Below are positions 1-7,731 of a stretch of 21,102 nt of DNA, in pieces. The first letter of the stretch is position 1. Each line of letters opens with the position of its first letter. The notes under the pieces were generated by a model. It saw only the letters and a program-made list of their open reading frames with translations, searched no databases and was not told where the DNA came from. A program made the position numbers and the translations under genes. Source of the stretch: Bacillota bacterium (GTDB lineage: Bacteria; Bacillota; Clostridia; Christensenellales; Aristaeellaceae); the NCBI GenBank assembly GCA_023413135.1, contig JAEZQK010000116.1, positions 1 through 21,102 of the forward strand, read 5' to 3'.

Positions 1-145
1 AACATTATTGCGTCATTGCCGCGGATCTTTTCGCGCACTACTGCGTCGTCTACCGCTCAGCGTAGCGCTGCTACGCCTCGCTTCGTCTCCTTGTATTGCA
101 CAAAAATCTCTCGCGGCCATGGACGCACTAATGTTTTACATTAGT
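1..145. repeat. short imperfect inverted-repeat (MITE-like or extragenic palindromic) element
   Basis: The left end reads AACATTATTGCGTCATTGCC and the right end, read on the minus strand from about 135, gives AACATTAGTGCGTCCATGGC. The similarity continues inward (CGCGGATC..TTTT against CGCGAGAGATTTTT). The middle holds a perfect 7-bp hairpin, GCGTAGC-GCT-GCTACGC, at about 60-76. The right end overlaps a second hairpin, ACTAATGT-TTT-ACATTAGT, at 127-145. The whole segment can fold on itself and has no convincing gene. The left end may be cut by the window edge. It resembles small dispersed repeats found between genes; copy number cannot be judged from one copy. Confidence 0.5.
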
Positions 146-150
146 ATTAT

Positions 151-570
151 TTATCTTTTTCTCCACTGTTCAAGAAACGTATTCAGCCTGCCGATTTCTT
201 CCCCGGACAATTGTATGACCACATCCGACTGAATATCGATAGCGCGGCCTTTTTCGAAGCGCAAAATGCAGTCCTCGCTCACTTTGCCGTCTGTAGCGTC
301 CATACAATAGCTTTCAAGGTCCTCAATAACAGGCACCACCTGCATGGTGGCGGGAAGAATGGCTTCCGTAGCGCTTACTTTTCCATCATAGGTGAAGGCA
401 TATATCGCCTGCAGACTATCCTCCCAGTCCGCTGCTGGGAGCTGGATGGAAAATACTCCATCCCCCTTGGGAATGATGGTGCAGAGCGCCATATCCAAGG
501 GCCTGCTAAGACGCACCGTTTTTTCTTCATTAACTAAAGTGCCCGCTTTCGGCTGTGCAATGACTTTCAT
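151..570 (-). CDS. hypothetical protein, 139 aa, unrecognised
   Basis: I do not recognise this protein. The ATG at 570 is chosen because GGAGG sits 7 bases upstream. An in-frame GTG five codons earlier overlaps that ribosome site and is unlikely to be used. The product begins MKVIAQPKAGTLVNEEKTV, has no signal peptide or membrane segment, and is acidic with alternating hydrophobic residues suggesting a mostly beta fold. It ends in a short charged helix (about residues 122-139, FLEQWRKR at the end). It contains two Cys residues in the second half but no metal-binding pattern. It stands alone, divergent from the sugar transporter operon, and its 3' end abuts the inverted-repeat element. Reality as a gene is supported by the ribosome site and uninterrupted frame; function is unknown. 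Confidence 0.65.
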   Translation of the reverse strand: MKVIAQPKAGTLVNEEKTVRLSRPLDMALCTIIPKGDGVFSIQLPAADWEDSLQAIYAFTYDGKVSATEAILPATMQVVPVIEDLESYCMDATDGKVSEDCILRFEKGRAIDIQSDVVIQLSGEEIGRLNTFLEQWRKR

Positions 571-595
571 GCCTTTCCCTCCCACATACTATCGG

Positions 596-621
596 CTTTC
601 CCCGCCTTTTAGGCGGGAAGG
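596..621. other. hairpin in the divergent spacer
   Basis: A perfect 7-bp stem, CCCGCCT-TTT-AGGCGGG (601-617), continues outward after a one-base bulge with TT/AA and C-G pairs. It lies 26 bases upstream of the minus-strand hypothetical gene. Neither side carries a T run, so an intrinsic terminator is unlikely; an operator or leader hairpin is possible. Confidence 0.35.
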
Positions 622-807
622 TAATCTGTAGCCTTGATTTGAATATACCCTGCAAGTCCGCTATTGAATCCCGACCAAAAAACCAAAGCTACGAAGAATG
701 TCCCCCCCAATCCAAAAATCATCGGTTGTTTTTGTAGATCTATTTCATATACTTAGATTATATATCAAACAGGATAAAAATAGTAGCCGGGAAGGGAGTG
801 GCATTTT
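622..807 (+). promoter_or_regulatory. AT-rich upstream region of the sugar transporter operon
   Basis: This stretch has no gene and becomes very AT-rich from about 725 to 790, where the operon promoter is expected. TTGTTT at about 724-729 could be a -35 box, but no -10 box at good spacing is clear, so I do not name an exact promoter. The ribosome site of the first gene is GGGAG at about 794-798. Confidence 0.3.
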
Positions 808-2325
808 ATGGGCGAAATTCTAGTTTCGATGCGGGATATTTGCAAAGCCTTTCCCGGTGTAAAGGCGCTGGACCATGTATCGTTTGATTTGTGGGCCGGT
901 GAGATCCATGCGCTTCTGGGGGAAAACGGCGCCGGCAAATCCACACTGATGAAGATTCTGGCGGGGATCTATCAAAGGGATGAAGGAACGTTTCTGGTGA
1001 ATGGAACCGCCGTAGGTTCGCTTACGCCAAAGCACGCGCAAGCCTTGGGCATCGCCATCATCCATCAGGAATTGAACATGTGCCAGCATCTGACGGTGGC
1101 GGAAAATATATTCCTGGGCAGGGAAGAAGTCAAATGGATGTGCATCGCGCAAAAGAAGCTGAACTTGGAAGCAGAAAAGGTTCTTGCCCGCCTGAAGCTT
1201 GATATCCGCCCCGATACCATTGTGGGCAGGCTGCCCGTTTCCAAACAGCAGATGGTTGAAATTGCCAAGGCCATTTCTACTGATTGCAAAATACTGGTAA
1301 TGGATGAGCCCACTTCGGCGCTGACGGCCAGGGAAGTGGAAGAACTCAACCGCATCATCCTGGAGCTGAAAGATCAGGGCTGCGGCATCGTATACATCTC
1401 CCACCGTCTGGAGGAGCTTGCCCCCATCGCGGACCGGGTGACGGTGCTCCGGGACGGCAAATACGTGGATACCAAAAATTATTCGGATACCTCCATCCCG
1501 GAGATCATTTCCATGATGGTGGGCCGGGAGATCAAGGAAAAATTCCCCCACGTAAATAGCCCCCGGGGTGAAAAGCTGATGGAGGTCAAACACCTGTCGG
1601 CCGGAAGCGCAGTATCGGACGTAAGCTTTTCCTTATATAAAGGCGAGATACTAGGCTTTGCCGGGCTGATGGGCGCGGGGCGTACGGAGCTTATAAGGGC
1701 CATCTTCGGGGCAGACCCGGTGGGTGCGGGCGAGATACTGCTCAAAGGGAACAAGCTGCATATCGGGGCCCCCAGGGATGCCATCCGCGCTGGGATAGCC
1801 TGCGTACCGGAGGACCGCAAAAAGGAAGGCCTGTGCGTGGAGCTAAACCTTCGGGAGAATGTGGGGATGGCCAACCTGGACAAGACAGCGGGTCCGTTTT
1901 CCACTGTGCGCATCAAAAAGGAAGCGGAGCTTACCCGGCGGGCCATCACGGAACTGAAAATCAAGGCCACTTCCCAGACGCAGGAGGCGAAGAACCTCTC
2001 CGGCGGCAACCAGCAGAAGGTGGTCGTGGGCAAATGGCTGGTTCGGGATGCCGCCGTTTACCTGTTTGATGAGCCCACCAGGGGCATCGACGTGGCGGCC
2101 AAGGTGGAAATTTACCATCTGATGAACCGTTTGAAGGAGCAGGGCTTCGGCGTATTGTTCGTGTCCTCCGAAATGCCGGAGATACTGGGCATGGCCGACC
2201 GTATCCTGGTGATGTGCAACGGCCGCATCACCGGGGAACTTACGTCGGAGGAAGCTACCCAGGCGAAAATTATGGAATATGCCACCCAGTTCAAGCCGAA
2301 AGGGGAAACGGCCTATGCAGTCTGA
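808..2325 (+). CDS. sugar ABC transporter ATP-binding protein (RbsA/MglA family)
   Basis: This is a cytoplasmic double-domain ATPase that powers monosaccharide import in a CUT2-type transporter. Its 505 aa match the usual length of about 500. The first domain has Walker A GENGAGKST (residues 38-46), a signature-like VSKQQMVEIAKA (about 144-155) and Walker B ILVMDEPTSAL (162-172). The second domain has the degenerate Walker A typical of this family (GAGRTELI, 289-296), signature LSGGNQQKV (397-405) and Walker B VYLFDEPTRGID (417-428). One degenerate site is normal for RbsA/MglA/XylG proteins. GGGAG precedes the ATG. Its stop overlaps the start of the permease gene by 11 bases. The sugar cannot be read from the sequence; ribose, galactose, xylose or another pentose/hexose are all possible. 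Confidence 0.95.
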   Translation: MGEILVSMRDICKAFPGVKALDHVSFDLWAGEIHALLGENGAGKSTLMKILAGIYQRDEGTFLVNGTAVGSLTPKHAQALGIAIIHQELNMCQHLTVAENIFLGREEVKWMCIAQKKLNLEAEKVLARLKLDIRPDTIVGRLPVSKQQMVEIAKAISTDCKILVMDEPTSALTAREVEELNRIILELKDQGCGIVYISHRLEELAPIADRVTVLRDGKYVDTKNYSDTSIPEIISMMVGREIKEKFPHVNSPRGEKLMEVKHLSAGSAVSDVSFSLYKGEILGFAGLMGAGRTELIRAIFGADPVGAGEILLKGNKLHIGAPRDAIRAGIACVPEDRKKEGLCVELNLRENVGMANLDKTAGPFSTVRIKKEAELTRRAITELKIKATSQTQEAKNLSGGNQQKVVVGKWLVRDAAVYLFDEPTRGIDVAAKVEIYHLMNRLKEQGFGVLFVSSEMPEILGMADRILVMCNGRITGELTSEEATQAKIMEYATQFKPKGETAYAV

Positions 2326-3361
2326 ACAGAAAAGAGCCGGTACCATCAAGCGGATGATGTCCATTCGCGGCATGGGGCAGGTAGTGTCGGTCACGGCGGC
2401 GCTGCTGCTCATGGTCGCCGTGTTCACAATGTTCAATCCCTCCTTTATATCCATCACGAATATCTTAAACCTTATGCGGCAGGTGGCCCCCATCCTGATC
2501 ATCGGCATCGGCCAGTCTTTCGTGCTGATCACAGCGGGCATAGACTTGTCCATCGGCTCGGTAGCCGGGATGTCCTGCATGATGTCGGCCACGCTGATGA
2601 CCAAGGGCCACATGGCAGCGCTGCCGGCTACCATTATCACTGTAGCCAGTTGCCTTTTGATCGGCTTCATCAACGGCACGCTGATCTCAAGGGCCAAGCT
2701 GCCACCCTTCATCGCCACGCTAGGCACCATGATCATGGCTAGGGGCATCGCCCAACTGGTGAACAACAACATGAACACCGACGGCATTAGTTCGGAGGCA
2801 TTCCGCAACCTCTTTTACTACGGATCGTTCCTGGGTGTTTACAACACCATCTGGATCGCGCTGATCCTGTTCCTGATGTTCAACTTCATCCTGGCCAAGA
2901 CGCGCACAGGCCGCCACATTTACGCCATCGGCAGCAACTATGAGGCAGCCAAGTTCTCCGGCATCAACGTGAAAATGTCGGAAACCACAGCCTACGTGTT
3001 CAGTTCATTCCTGGCCAGCATCGTGGGATTGATTCTTACCGCCATGAGCGGCATGGGCAGTATGGACGCCGGCACAGGGTATGAGCTCAACGCTGTGGCC
3101 GCGTCTGTCATCGGCGGCGTCAGCACCATGGGCGGCCAGGGGCTGCTATTCGGCACGGTGATCGGCTCCTTTATCTGGGGCGTTTTGAATAACGGCCTGC
3201 AGTTTGCTGGCGCGCCGCTGGCTCTTAAGAACCTTGTGATCGGCGTCGTAGTCATCATCTCCGTGCTCATCGACCGGGTTGCCAGGGGCAACGTCATCGA
3301 CATGGGCAAGATGTTCAAGCTCAGGCAGCTTAAGTCATCCAAGGAACAGGCAACGCTGTAA
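2315..3361 (+). CDS. sugar ABC transporter permease (RbsC family)
   Basis: This is the inner-membrane channel subunit of the CUT2 sugar importer, 348 aa. It has about eight to ten hydrophobic segments starting near residue 22 (VVSVTAALLLMVAVFTMF). It carries the family motifs AGIDLSIGSVAG in the first third and YELNAVAASVIGGVSTMGGQG in the last third, which is the conserved cytoplasmic loop contacting the ATPase. The ATG at 2315 is chosen because it overlaps the ATPase gene's end (ATGCAGTCTGA) and has GGGG a short way upstream. A further in-frame ATG at 2279 lies inside the ATPase gene, lacks a ribosome site and would add a charged non-family extension. The overlap implies translational coupling with the ATPase. 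Confidence 0.93.
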   Translation: MQSEQKRAGTIKRMMSIRGMGQVVSVTAALLLMVAVFTMFNPSFISITNILNLMRQVAPILIIGIGQSFVLITAGIDLSIGSVAGMSCMMSATLMTKGHMAALPATIITVASCLLIGFINGTLISRAKLPPFIATLGTMIMARGIAQLVNNNMNTDGISSEAFRNLFYYGSFLGVYNTIWIALILFLMFNFILAKTRTGRHIYAIGSNYEAAKFSGINVKMSETTAYVFSSFLASIVGLILTAMSGMGSMDAGTGYELNAVAASVIGGVSTMGGQGLLFGTVIGSFIWGVLNNGLQFAGAPLALKNLVIGVVVIISVLIDRVARGNVIDMGKMFKLRQLKSSKEQATL

Positions 3362-3468
3362 AACCTGCTGTAAGACGCGCTGCAAAAGCGTGTTGAAAGG
3401 GCGCGCAGGCAGAACGCGCGCAGAAAGCTTTGTTCTGCAAGACCACATATCAAAAAGGAGGAAACATC
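3362..3468 (+). other. structured intercistronic leader before the binding-protein gene
   Basis: The 107 bases between permease and binding-protein genes hold two overlapping hairpins: GCGCGC/GCGCGC (3401-3406 with 3416-3421) and GCAGAA-AGCTTTG-TTCTGC (3420-3438). They share bases 3420-3421, so full versions cannot both form. No promoter or T-run terminator is evident. Such stems commonly stabilise the mRNA end and allow more binding protein than membrane subunits; that role is inferred. It ends in a strong ribosome site (AAGGAGG). Confidence 0.4.
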
Positions 3469-4377
3469 ATGAAGAAACTGTTTGCCCTGGCACTCGCCCT
3501 TGTGATGGTAGCCGGCCTGTGCATAGGCACCGCCGTCGCCGAGGAAAAGAAACTGGTATACCTGATCACCATGGACCGCATGGACCAGCACTGGGTCTCG
3601 GTTGACAAGGGCGCCGCCGACATGGCCAAGGCGCTGGGCCTGGACTACAAGTGGGATGCTCCCGACAAGAAGGACAACGCCAAGCAGATCGAAGCCCTGA
3701 ACAACGCGGTTGCCGACGGCGCCGACCTGGTGCTGCTGGCCGCCAACGACCCCACCGCCATCTCCATGACGGTAAAGACCATCAAGGAAGCCGGCGTAAA
3801 GGTCATCTATGTGGATTCCCCCGCCGATGAACCCGCCATCGCTACGCTGTCCACCGATAACTTCAACGCCGGCAAGCTGGCCGCCCAGACCATGATTTCC
3901 GAGTTTGAAACTGCGGGCGTTACAAGCGGCAAGATCGGCATCATCAGCGTGAACACCGCCACCAACTCCACCGTGATGCGTGAAAAGGGCTTCCGCGATG
4001 TGATCACCGCCGACGGCCGCTTTTCCTTGCTGGAAACCGAGTACAAGGACGGTGACGCAGCCGCTTCCCAGGAAGCCGCCACCAACTTCATCAATGGCAA
4101 CGCCGACTTGGTTGGCCTCTTCGGCGCCAATGAAGGCTCCACCGTGGGCGTAGGCAATGCCATCAAGGCAGCCGGCTCCAAAGTCATCGGCATCGGCTTT
4201 GACAAGTCCGACGCCATCCTGGGCCTCTTGAAGGACGGCAGCCTGAAGGCCGCCATGGCCCAAAACCCCTACACCATGGGCTATCTGGGTGTGGCCCAGG
4301 CCTATGCGGCAATCAATGATCTGAGCACCGGTCCCGCCGTCATCGACACCGGCGTCAGCGTGCTGCGCGGTGAGTGA
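3469..4377 (+). CDS. sugar ABC transporter substrate-binding protein (RbsB-like, Peripla_BP_4)
   Basis: This is the secreted ligand-binding subunit of the CUT2 importer, 302 aa, close to the length of RbsB. The ATG at 3469 follows AAGGAGG at 7-8 bases; an in-frame ATG at 3430 has no ribosome site and would put a polar extension before the signal peptide. Residues 1-24 form a signal peptide ending in TAVA before EEKK. Its only Cys (C18) follows a Leu and does not form a lipobox, so cleavage by signal peptidase I is predicted. Family features include NNAVADGADLVLLAANDPTA near residues 75-95, a VIYVDSPAD segment, and LVGLFGANEGSTVG followed by VIGIGFDKSD in the second lobe. It ends with tandem stops TGATAA. 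The ligand is unknown; a pentose or hexose is likely. Confidence 0.93.
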   Translation: MKKLFALALALVMVAGLCIGTAVAEEKKLVYLITMDRMDQHWVSVDKGAADMAKALGLDYKWDAPDKKDNAKQIEALNNAVADGADLVLLAANDPTAISMTVKTIKEAGVKVIYVDSPADEPAIATLSTDNFNAGKLAAQTMISEFETAGVTSGKIGIISVNTATNSTVMREKGFRDVITADGRFSLLETEYKDGDAAASQEAATNFINGNADLVGLFGANEGSTVGVGNAIKAAGSKVIGIGFDKSDAILGLLKDGSLKAAMAQNPYTMGYLGVAQAYAAINDLSTGPAVIDTGVSVLRGE

Positions 4378-4406
4378 TAACCGCTTTTCTCTCCCTCCCT
4401 CCCAAA

Positions 4407-4439
4407 GGGCCCCCGGCAATTAGCCGGGGGCCCCGTTTT
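4407..4439 (+). terminator. intrinsic terminator of the first sugar transporter operon
   Basis: A perfect 11-bp GC-rich stem, GGGCCCCCGGC and GCCGGGGGCCC with loop AATTA (4407-4433), is followed by CG and TTTT. It lies 30 bases after the binding-protein stop and 20 bases beyond the end of the convergent enolase-family gene. On the minus strand only TTT follows, so action in that direction would be weaker. Confidence 0.85.
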
Positions 4440-4453
4440 GGATTGGCAACGCT

Positions 4454-5560
4454 TCACTCGTTTTGCATCTGTTTTACGCAAAACGCCACATATTCCTCAT
4501 CCGGCTCAGTTCCCATGCCAGGCGCGTCGGGCAGAAGCAGTTCGCCATTTGCCATACGCATTCTGTACTTTAAGAAATGGTTCTCGCCTTTCAAGCTGCC
4601 GGATTCCAGAAAGATGGCGTTGGGCAGCGTGCAAAGCATATTCACATTGGCGGGGCCGCCGCCATGGCTGGCCAGCTTCAGGCCCGCCGCATCGGTGATG
4701 GCGCCGATCTCCAGCCATTCCGTAAAGCCGCCGGACCTACGGTTGTCAGGCTGCACAATGTCCATCATCCCCTGCCTGACCGCCTCGTAAAACTGGAACC
4801 GCGTATAATGGTTTTCTCCGATAGCCACCGGTATGTCCAGCGTTTGGCACAGCCGCACATGATTTTCCACCATCTGGGGTGGCATAGGCTCTTCAAACCA
4901 GAACATGCCCATCTCTTCATACGCCCGGCCGCGGCGTACCGCCTCGGGGAAGTCCAGCGCCTGGTTGGCATCTACCATGAGGCATATCTTCTCGCCTACG
5001 GCCCGTTTGACGAGCTTGATGCGCTCCAGATCGTCCTGAAGGCTAAACCTGCCCACCTTGATCTTCAGCGCCTGAAAGCCCTCCTCCACCGCGCTTTCGC
5101 AATGTTTGACGAAGGCGGATTCATCATCATAATACCACCCAACCATAGCATAGGCCGGAATCCTGTCGCGGCATGCCCCCGCCACCTTGGCGCAGGGAAG
5201 CCCCAGCTTCTTGCCCACAAGGTCCCAGATGGCGATGTCCAGCGCCGCTATGCCGAACTGGGCCAAGCCCTCCACGCCGTGGTAGTGGGCCGCATCCCAC
5301 AGCTTTTTCCGCGCCGCGCGCACGAAAAACGGATCCTGCCCCACAAGCTCCGGCGCAAGCTCCCCTTCAATCAGCTTTTGAAGGATATAGACGCCGTTTT
5401 TGACTCGCCCGAAATTGGTGGACGCATAGCCGGTGATGCCCTCATCCGTATGGACGCGGGTCACCAGCAGGCCGCCGGCATCATACGTCCACATGCCGTC
5501 CATGGAAGGTTTTTCCACCTTGCGCACGATGGCGGTGGTGGAAACATGGGTGATCTTCAT
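4454..5560 (-). CDS. mandelate racemase/muconate lactonizing enzyme family protein (enolase superfamily)
   Basis: The family abstracts a proton next to a carboxylate using a Mg-stabilised enolate; many members dehydrate or epimerise sugar acids. The 368 aa are of normal length. The N-terminal capping domain runs to about residue 125, then a TIM barrel follows. Visible catalytic residues fit the mandelate-racemase subgroup: K166 and K168 (LKIKVG), metal ligands D197 (DANQ), E223 (FEEP) and E249 (GENH), then D272 and H299 (SHGGG) as the second acid/base pair. The TGA of the upstream FAD oxidoreductase gene lies one base before this ATG, so translation is probably coupled. Position downstream of a carbohydrate importer suggests a sugar-acid substrate, possibly after oxidation by the neighbouring enzyme. 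The precise substrate cannot be assigned. Confidence 0.9.
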   Translation of the reverse strand: MKITHVSTTAIVRKVEKPSMDGMWTYDAGGLLVTRVHTDEGITGYASTNFGRVKNGVYILQKLIEGELAPELVGQDPFFVRAARKKLWDAAHYHGVEGLAQFGIAALDIAIWDLVGKKLGLPCAKVAGACRDRIPAYAMVGWYYDDESAFVKHCESAVEEGFQALKIKVGRFSLQDDLERIKLVKRAVGEKICLMVDANQALDFPEAVRRGRAYEEMGMFWFEEPMPPQMVENHVRLCQTLDIPVAIGENHYTRFQFYEAVRQGMMDIVQPDNRRSGGFTEWLEIGAITDAAGLKLASHGGGPANVNMLCTLPNAIFLESGSLKGENHFLKYRMRMANGELLLPDAPGMGTEPDEEYVAFCVKQMQNE

Positions 5561-5561
5561 G

Positions 5562-6818
5562 TCATTTCAACCCCTGTCCGATTTCGGCGCCCTGCATAAC
5601 AAGCCGCTTCTGCAATGCTTTCACATCCACATTCCTGACGGAAGTCCCCTCCGCCACGCTGATGGCGGCAGCCACGCCCGCCGCCTCGCCAATGGCCAGG
5701 ATATGGGCCATGGCGCGCCAGGACTCATAGGCGATCTGGTCGGACGACATGCAGCGTCCCACCACCAGCAGGTTTTCCACCTTTTTGGGTACGATGGCCC
5801 GGTAGGGGATCTGGTATCCTTCATGGGTGAGGAAGCGGCGGTAGCCGTAATAATGGATAACCGGGTTGGCCGCCATGGCGATCACATCATCAAACCTGCG
5901 TCCCTCCAGCACATCCTCGCCGGTGATTTTATATTCACCATCAAAGAAACGCGTCTGGCGGATGCCGATCAACGTGCCGGTGTCCACAATTTGAGCGCCC
6001 TTCAGGTCGTCCCGCTCCGCCTTTTTCTTCTCCAGATCGTCGTACACGGCCATGCGGACGGCGATTTCACTCTGTGTGAGCTCATCGGCATCGGCACAGT
6101 TCATGGGCCCGGGGGATGGGCCCCATACCACCATCGTATCATTGAACAGGCAGCCGGGCGCCTTCGTATCCGCAGGGAAGCCCTTGATCTTGTACATCAG
6201 GCAGTCGTTCAGCCTGGACGCCTCATCCTTCTTCGTCTGCCAATAGGGCACGCCGGCATGGTATGCCACGTCGCCGTCACCGGATGCGTCGATGACCACC
6301 TTGGCAAGCACGGCCTGGCGGCCGGACTTGTTTTCAATGATCACGCCCCGCACCTGATCGCCCTCCATGACCACGTCGCTGAAGTATGTGTGGAACAGAA
6401 TGTCTACGGAAGCTTCCTTCACCATTTTCAGGGCGACGTACTTGAACTTCTCCGTGTCAAAGGCATAGTTGTAGGAAAGGTCGCCCTTTTTGTCGGAGCG
6501 GATGGCGGAGGGATACGCGTTGCGGGAATGGACCGCGCCGCCTATCTCCAAAAGATGGAGAATCAATTCCTCACCGATTCCCTTGGTCGTCTGCAGATAA
6601 TCCGGCTCCACCTGGTTGCGGAAACCCACGATGTTGGCCATCAATGATGCGGTGGCGGTGCCGCCGAAAAAGGGAAAACGCTCGATGATGAGCGTCCTTA
6701 AGCCGTTGCGCGCAGCGGCGATAGCAGCAGGAAAGCCGGCGCAGCCGCCCCCCACCACGACCACGTCATAATGGCCGTATACCGGAAGTTCCCTTGCTTT
6801 TTCCAAAATCGTTTCCAT
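5562..6818 (-). CDS. FAD-dependent oxidoreductase (FAD_oxidored family)
   Basis: This 418-aa flavoprotein probably oxidises or reduces an organic substrate in the cytoplasm. An N-terminal Rossmann motif (VVVVGGGCAGFPAAIAAA, glycines at about 23-28) is followed by FFGGTATASLMANIVGF and by VVIDASGDGDVAYHAG at about 174-189, typical of PF12831 proteins. The C-terminal LLVVGRCMSSDQIAYESWR segment completes the FAD-binding fold. No Cys cluster for iron-sulfur centres is seen. The ATG at 6818 has GGAGGAG three to four bases away; a 26-codon upstream extension would overlap the permease gene and lacks family similarity. Relatives often sit in polysaccharide or sugar loci of Clostridia and Bacteroidetes with unclear substrates. 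Here it lies between CUT1 permeases and an enolase-superfamily enzyme, so a joint pathway is inferred. Confidence 0.88.
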   Translation of the reverse strand: METILEKARELPVYGHYDVVVVGGGCAGFPAAIAAARNGLRTLIIERFPFFGGTATASLMANIVGFRNQVEPDYLQTTKGIGEELILHLLEIGGAVHSRNAYPSAIRSDKKGDLSYNYAFDTEKFKYVALKMVKEASVDILFHTYFSDVVMEGDQVRGVIIENKSGRQAVLAKVVIDASGDGDVAYHAGVPYWQTKKDEASRLNDCLMYKIKGFPADTKAPGCLFNDTMVVWGPSPGPMNCADADELTQSEIAVRMAVYDDLEKKKAERDDLKGAQIVDTGTLIGIRQTRFFDGEYKITGEDVLEGRRFDDVIAMAANPVIHYYGYRRFLTHEGYQIPYRAIVPKKVENLLVVGRCMSSDQIAYESWRAMAHILAIGEAAGVAAAISVAEGTSVRNVDVKALQKRLVMQGAEIGQGLK

Positions 6819-6829
6819 AGTCTCCTCCG

Positions 6830-7717
6830 TTATCCTTTGATCGCGCCGATCATGACGCCCTTGACAAAGTATTTCTGAATAAAGGGATATACGCACAGTA
6901 TGGGCAGCGTAGCTACCACTATTGTAGCATATTTGATGGTCTCGCCTACAGGAATTTGATCCCCCTGGCTGACGGCCGACGCCGCCAGCATGCTGTCGGT
7001 GCTGTTGAGGATCAATATCTCCCGGAGCAAAAGCTGCAGCGGGAACATGGTGCGCTTGTTGATAAACAGCATCGCGTCAAACCATGAGTTCCATTTGGCC
7101 ACCATATAAAACAGGGTGACAACGGCAATATTGGCCAGGCAAAGGGGAATGTAGATGCGCCATAGGATGGTGAAATCATGAGCGCCGTCGATGCGTGCCG
7201 ATTCCTCCAGGCTTTCAGGGACGGCTGCAAACCCCGTTCTGAGCACGATCAAATTGTATGTTACGATGGCCCTGGGGAGCACCATGGCCCAGAAGGTGTT
7301 CTTCATGTCCATGGAGTTGCCCACCGTAAGGAAAAACGGGATCATGCTGGGCTTGAACCACATGGTGAACACAGCAAAAAAGGTGATGTATTTGATCCAC
7401 ATGGCATGGTGCCTGGACAGCGCATAGGCTCCCATGATGGTCAGCGCCATGCTGATGAGGGTTCCAACACCCATATAAAGAAGCGTATTGATATATCCGC
7501 CCAGGATATCGGGGTTATGGAATACGATCTTGTACGCGGCCAGCTCAAAGCCAATGGGGCCAAGGAGGATGCCGCTGTTTTTCACCAGCTCGTTGGGGTT
7601 GGAAACCGACGCGAACAGCACGTGGAGAAGGGGATACAGCGTAACGGCCGCGACCATCCCCAGCACAATGACATTGAAGAAATGAAACGTCCTTTCTCCC
7701 CTGCTTTCATGAATCAT
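6830..7717 (-). CDS. carbohydrate ABC transporter permease (LplC/YtcP, CUT1 MalG type)
   Basis: This is one of two inner-membrane subunits of a CUT1 importer, 295 aa with six predicted membrane segments. The EAA loop that docks the ATPase is visible as ESLEESARIDGAHDFTILWRIYIP near residue 185. The C-terminus QKYFVKGVMIGAIKG is the hallmark ending of LplC/YtcP proteins. The ATG at 7717 is chosen over an in-frame GTG at 7738 because a purine-rich GGGGGGAAGG precedes it directly and the GTG overlaps the upstream gene's stop. It follows the partner permease gene by about 14 bases and precedes the FAD oxidoreductase by 11. Substrates of close relatives are oligosaccharides such as pectin or other plant-glycan fragments; the substrate here is not known. 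Confidence 0.92.
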   Translation of the reverse strand: MIHESRGERTFHFFNVIVLGMVAAVTLYPLLHVLFASVSNPNELVKNSGILLGPIGFELAAYKIVFHNPDILGGYINTLLYMGVGTLISMALTIMGAYALSRHHAMWIKYITFFAVFTMWFKPSMIPFFLTVGNSMDMKNTFWAMVLPRAIVTYNLIVLRTGFAAVPESLEESARIDGAHDFTILWRIYIPLCLANIAVVTLFYMVAKWNSWFDAMLFINKRTMFPLQLLLREILILNSTDSMLAASAVSQGDQIPVGETIKYATIVVATLPILCVYPFIQKYFVKGVMIGAIKG

Positions 7718-7731
7718 ATCCTTCCCCCCTC

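Noticed and set aside
596..621. Hairpin as an intrinsic terminator
   Set aside because: It lies upstream of both divergent genes and has no T run on either strand.
2992..4419. 475-codon open frame on the minus strand opposite the CUT2 permease and binding-protein genes
   Set aside because: It is antisense to two well-supported family genes, has no recognisable domains and its low-complexity Gly/Val/His composition is what GC-rich codons give when read backwards.
5433..6647. 404-codon open frame on the plus strand opposite the FAD oxidoreductase gene
   Set aside because: It is a mirror frame of a clearly real flavoprotein gene, His/Gly rich, without a ribosome site or known motif.
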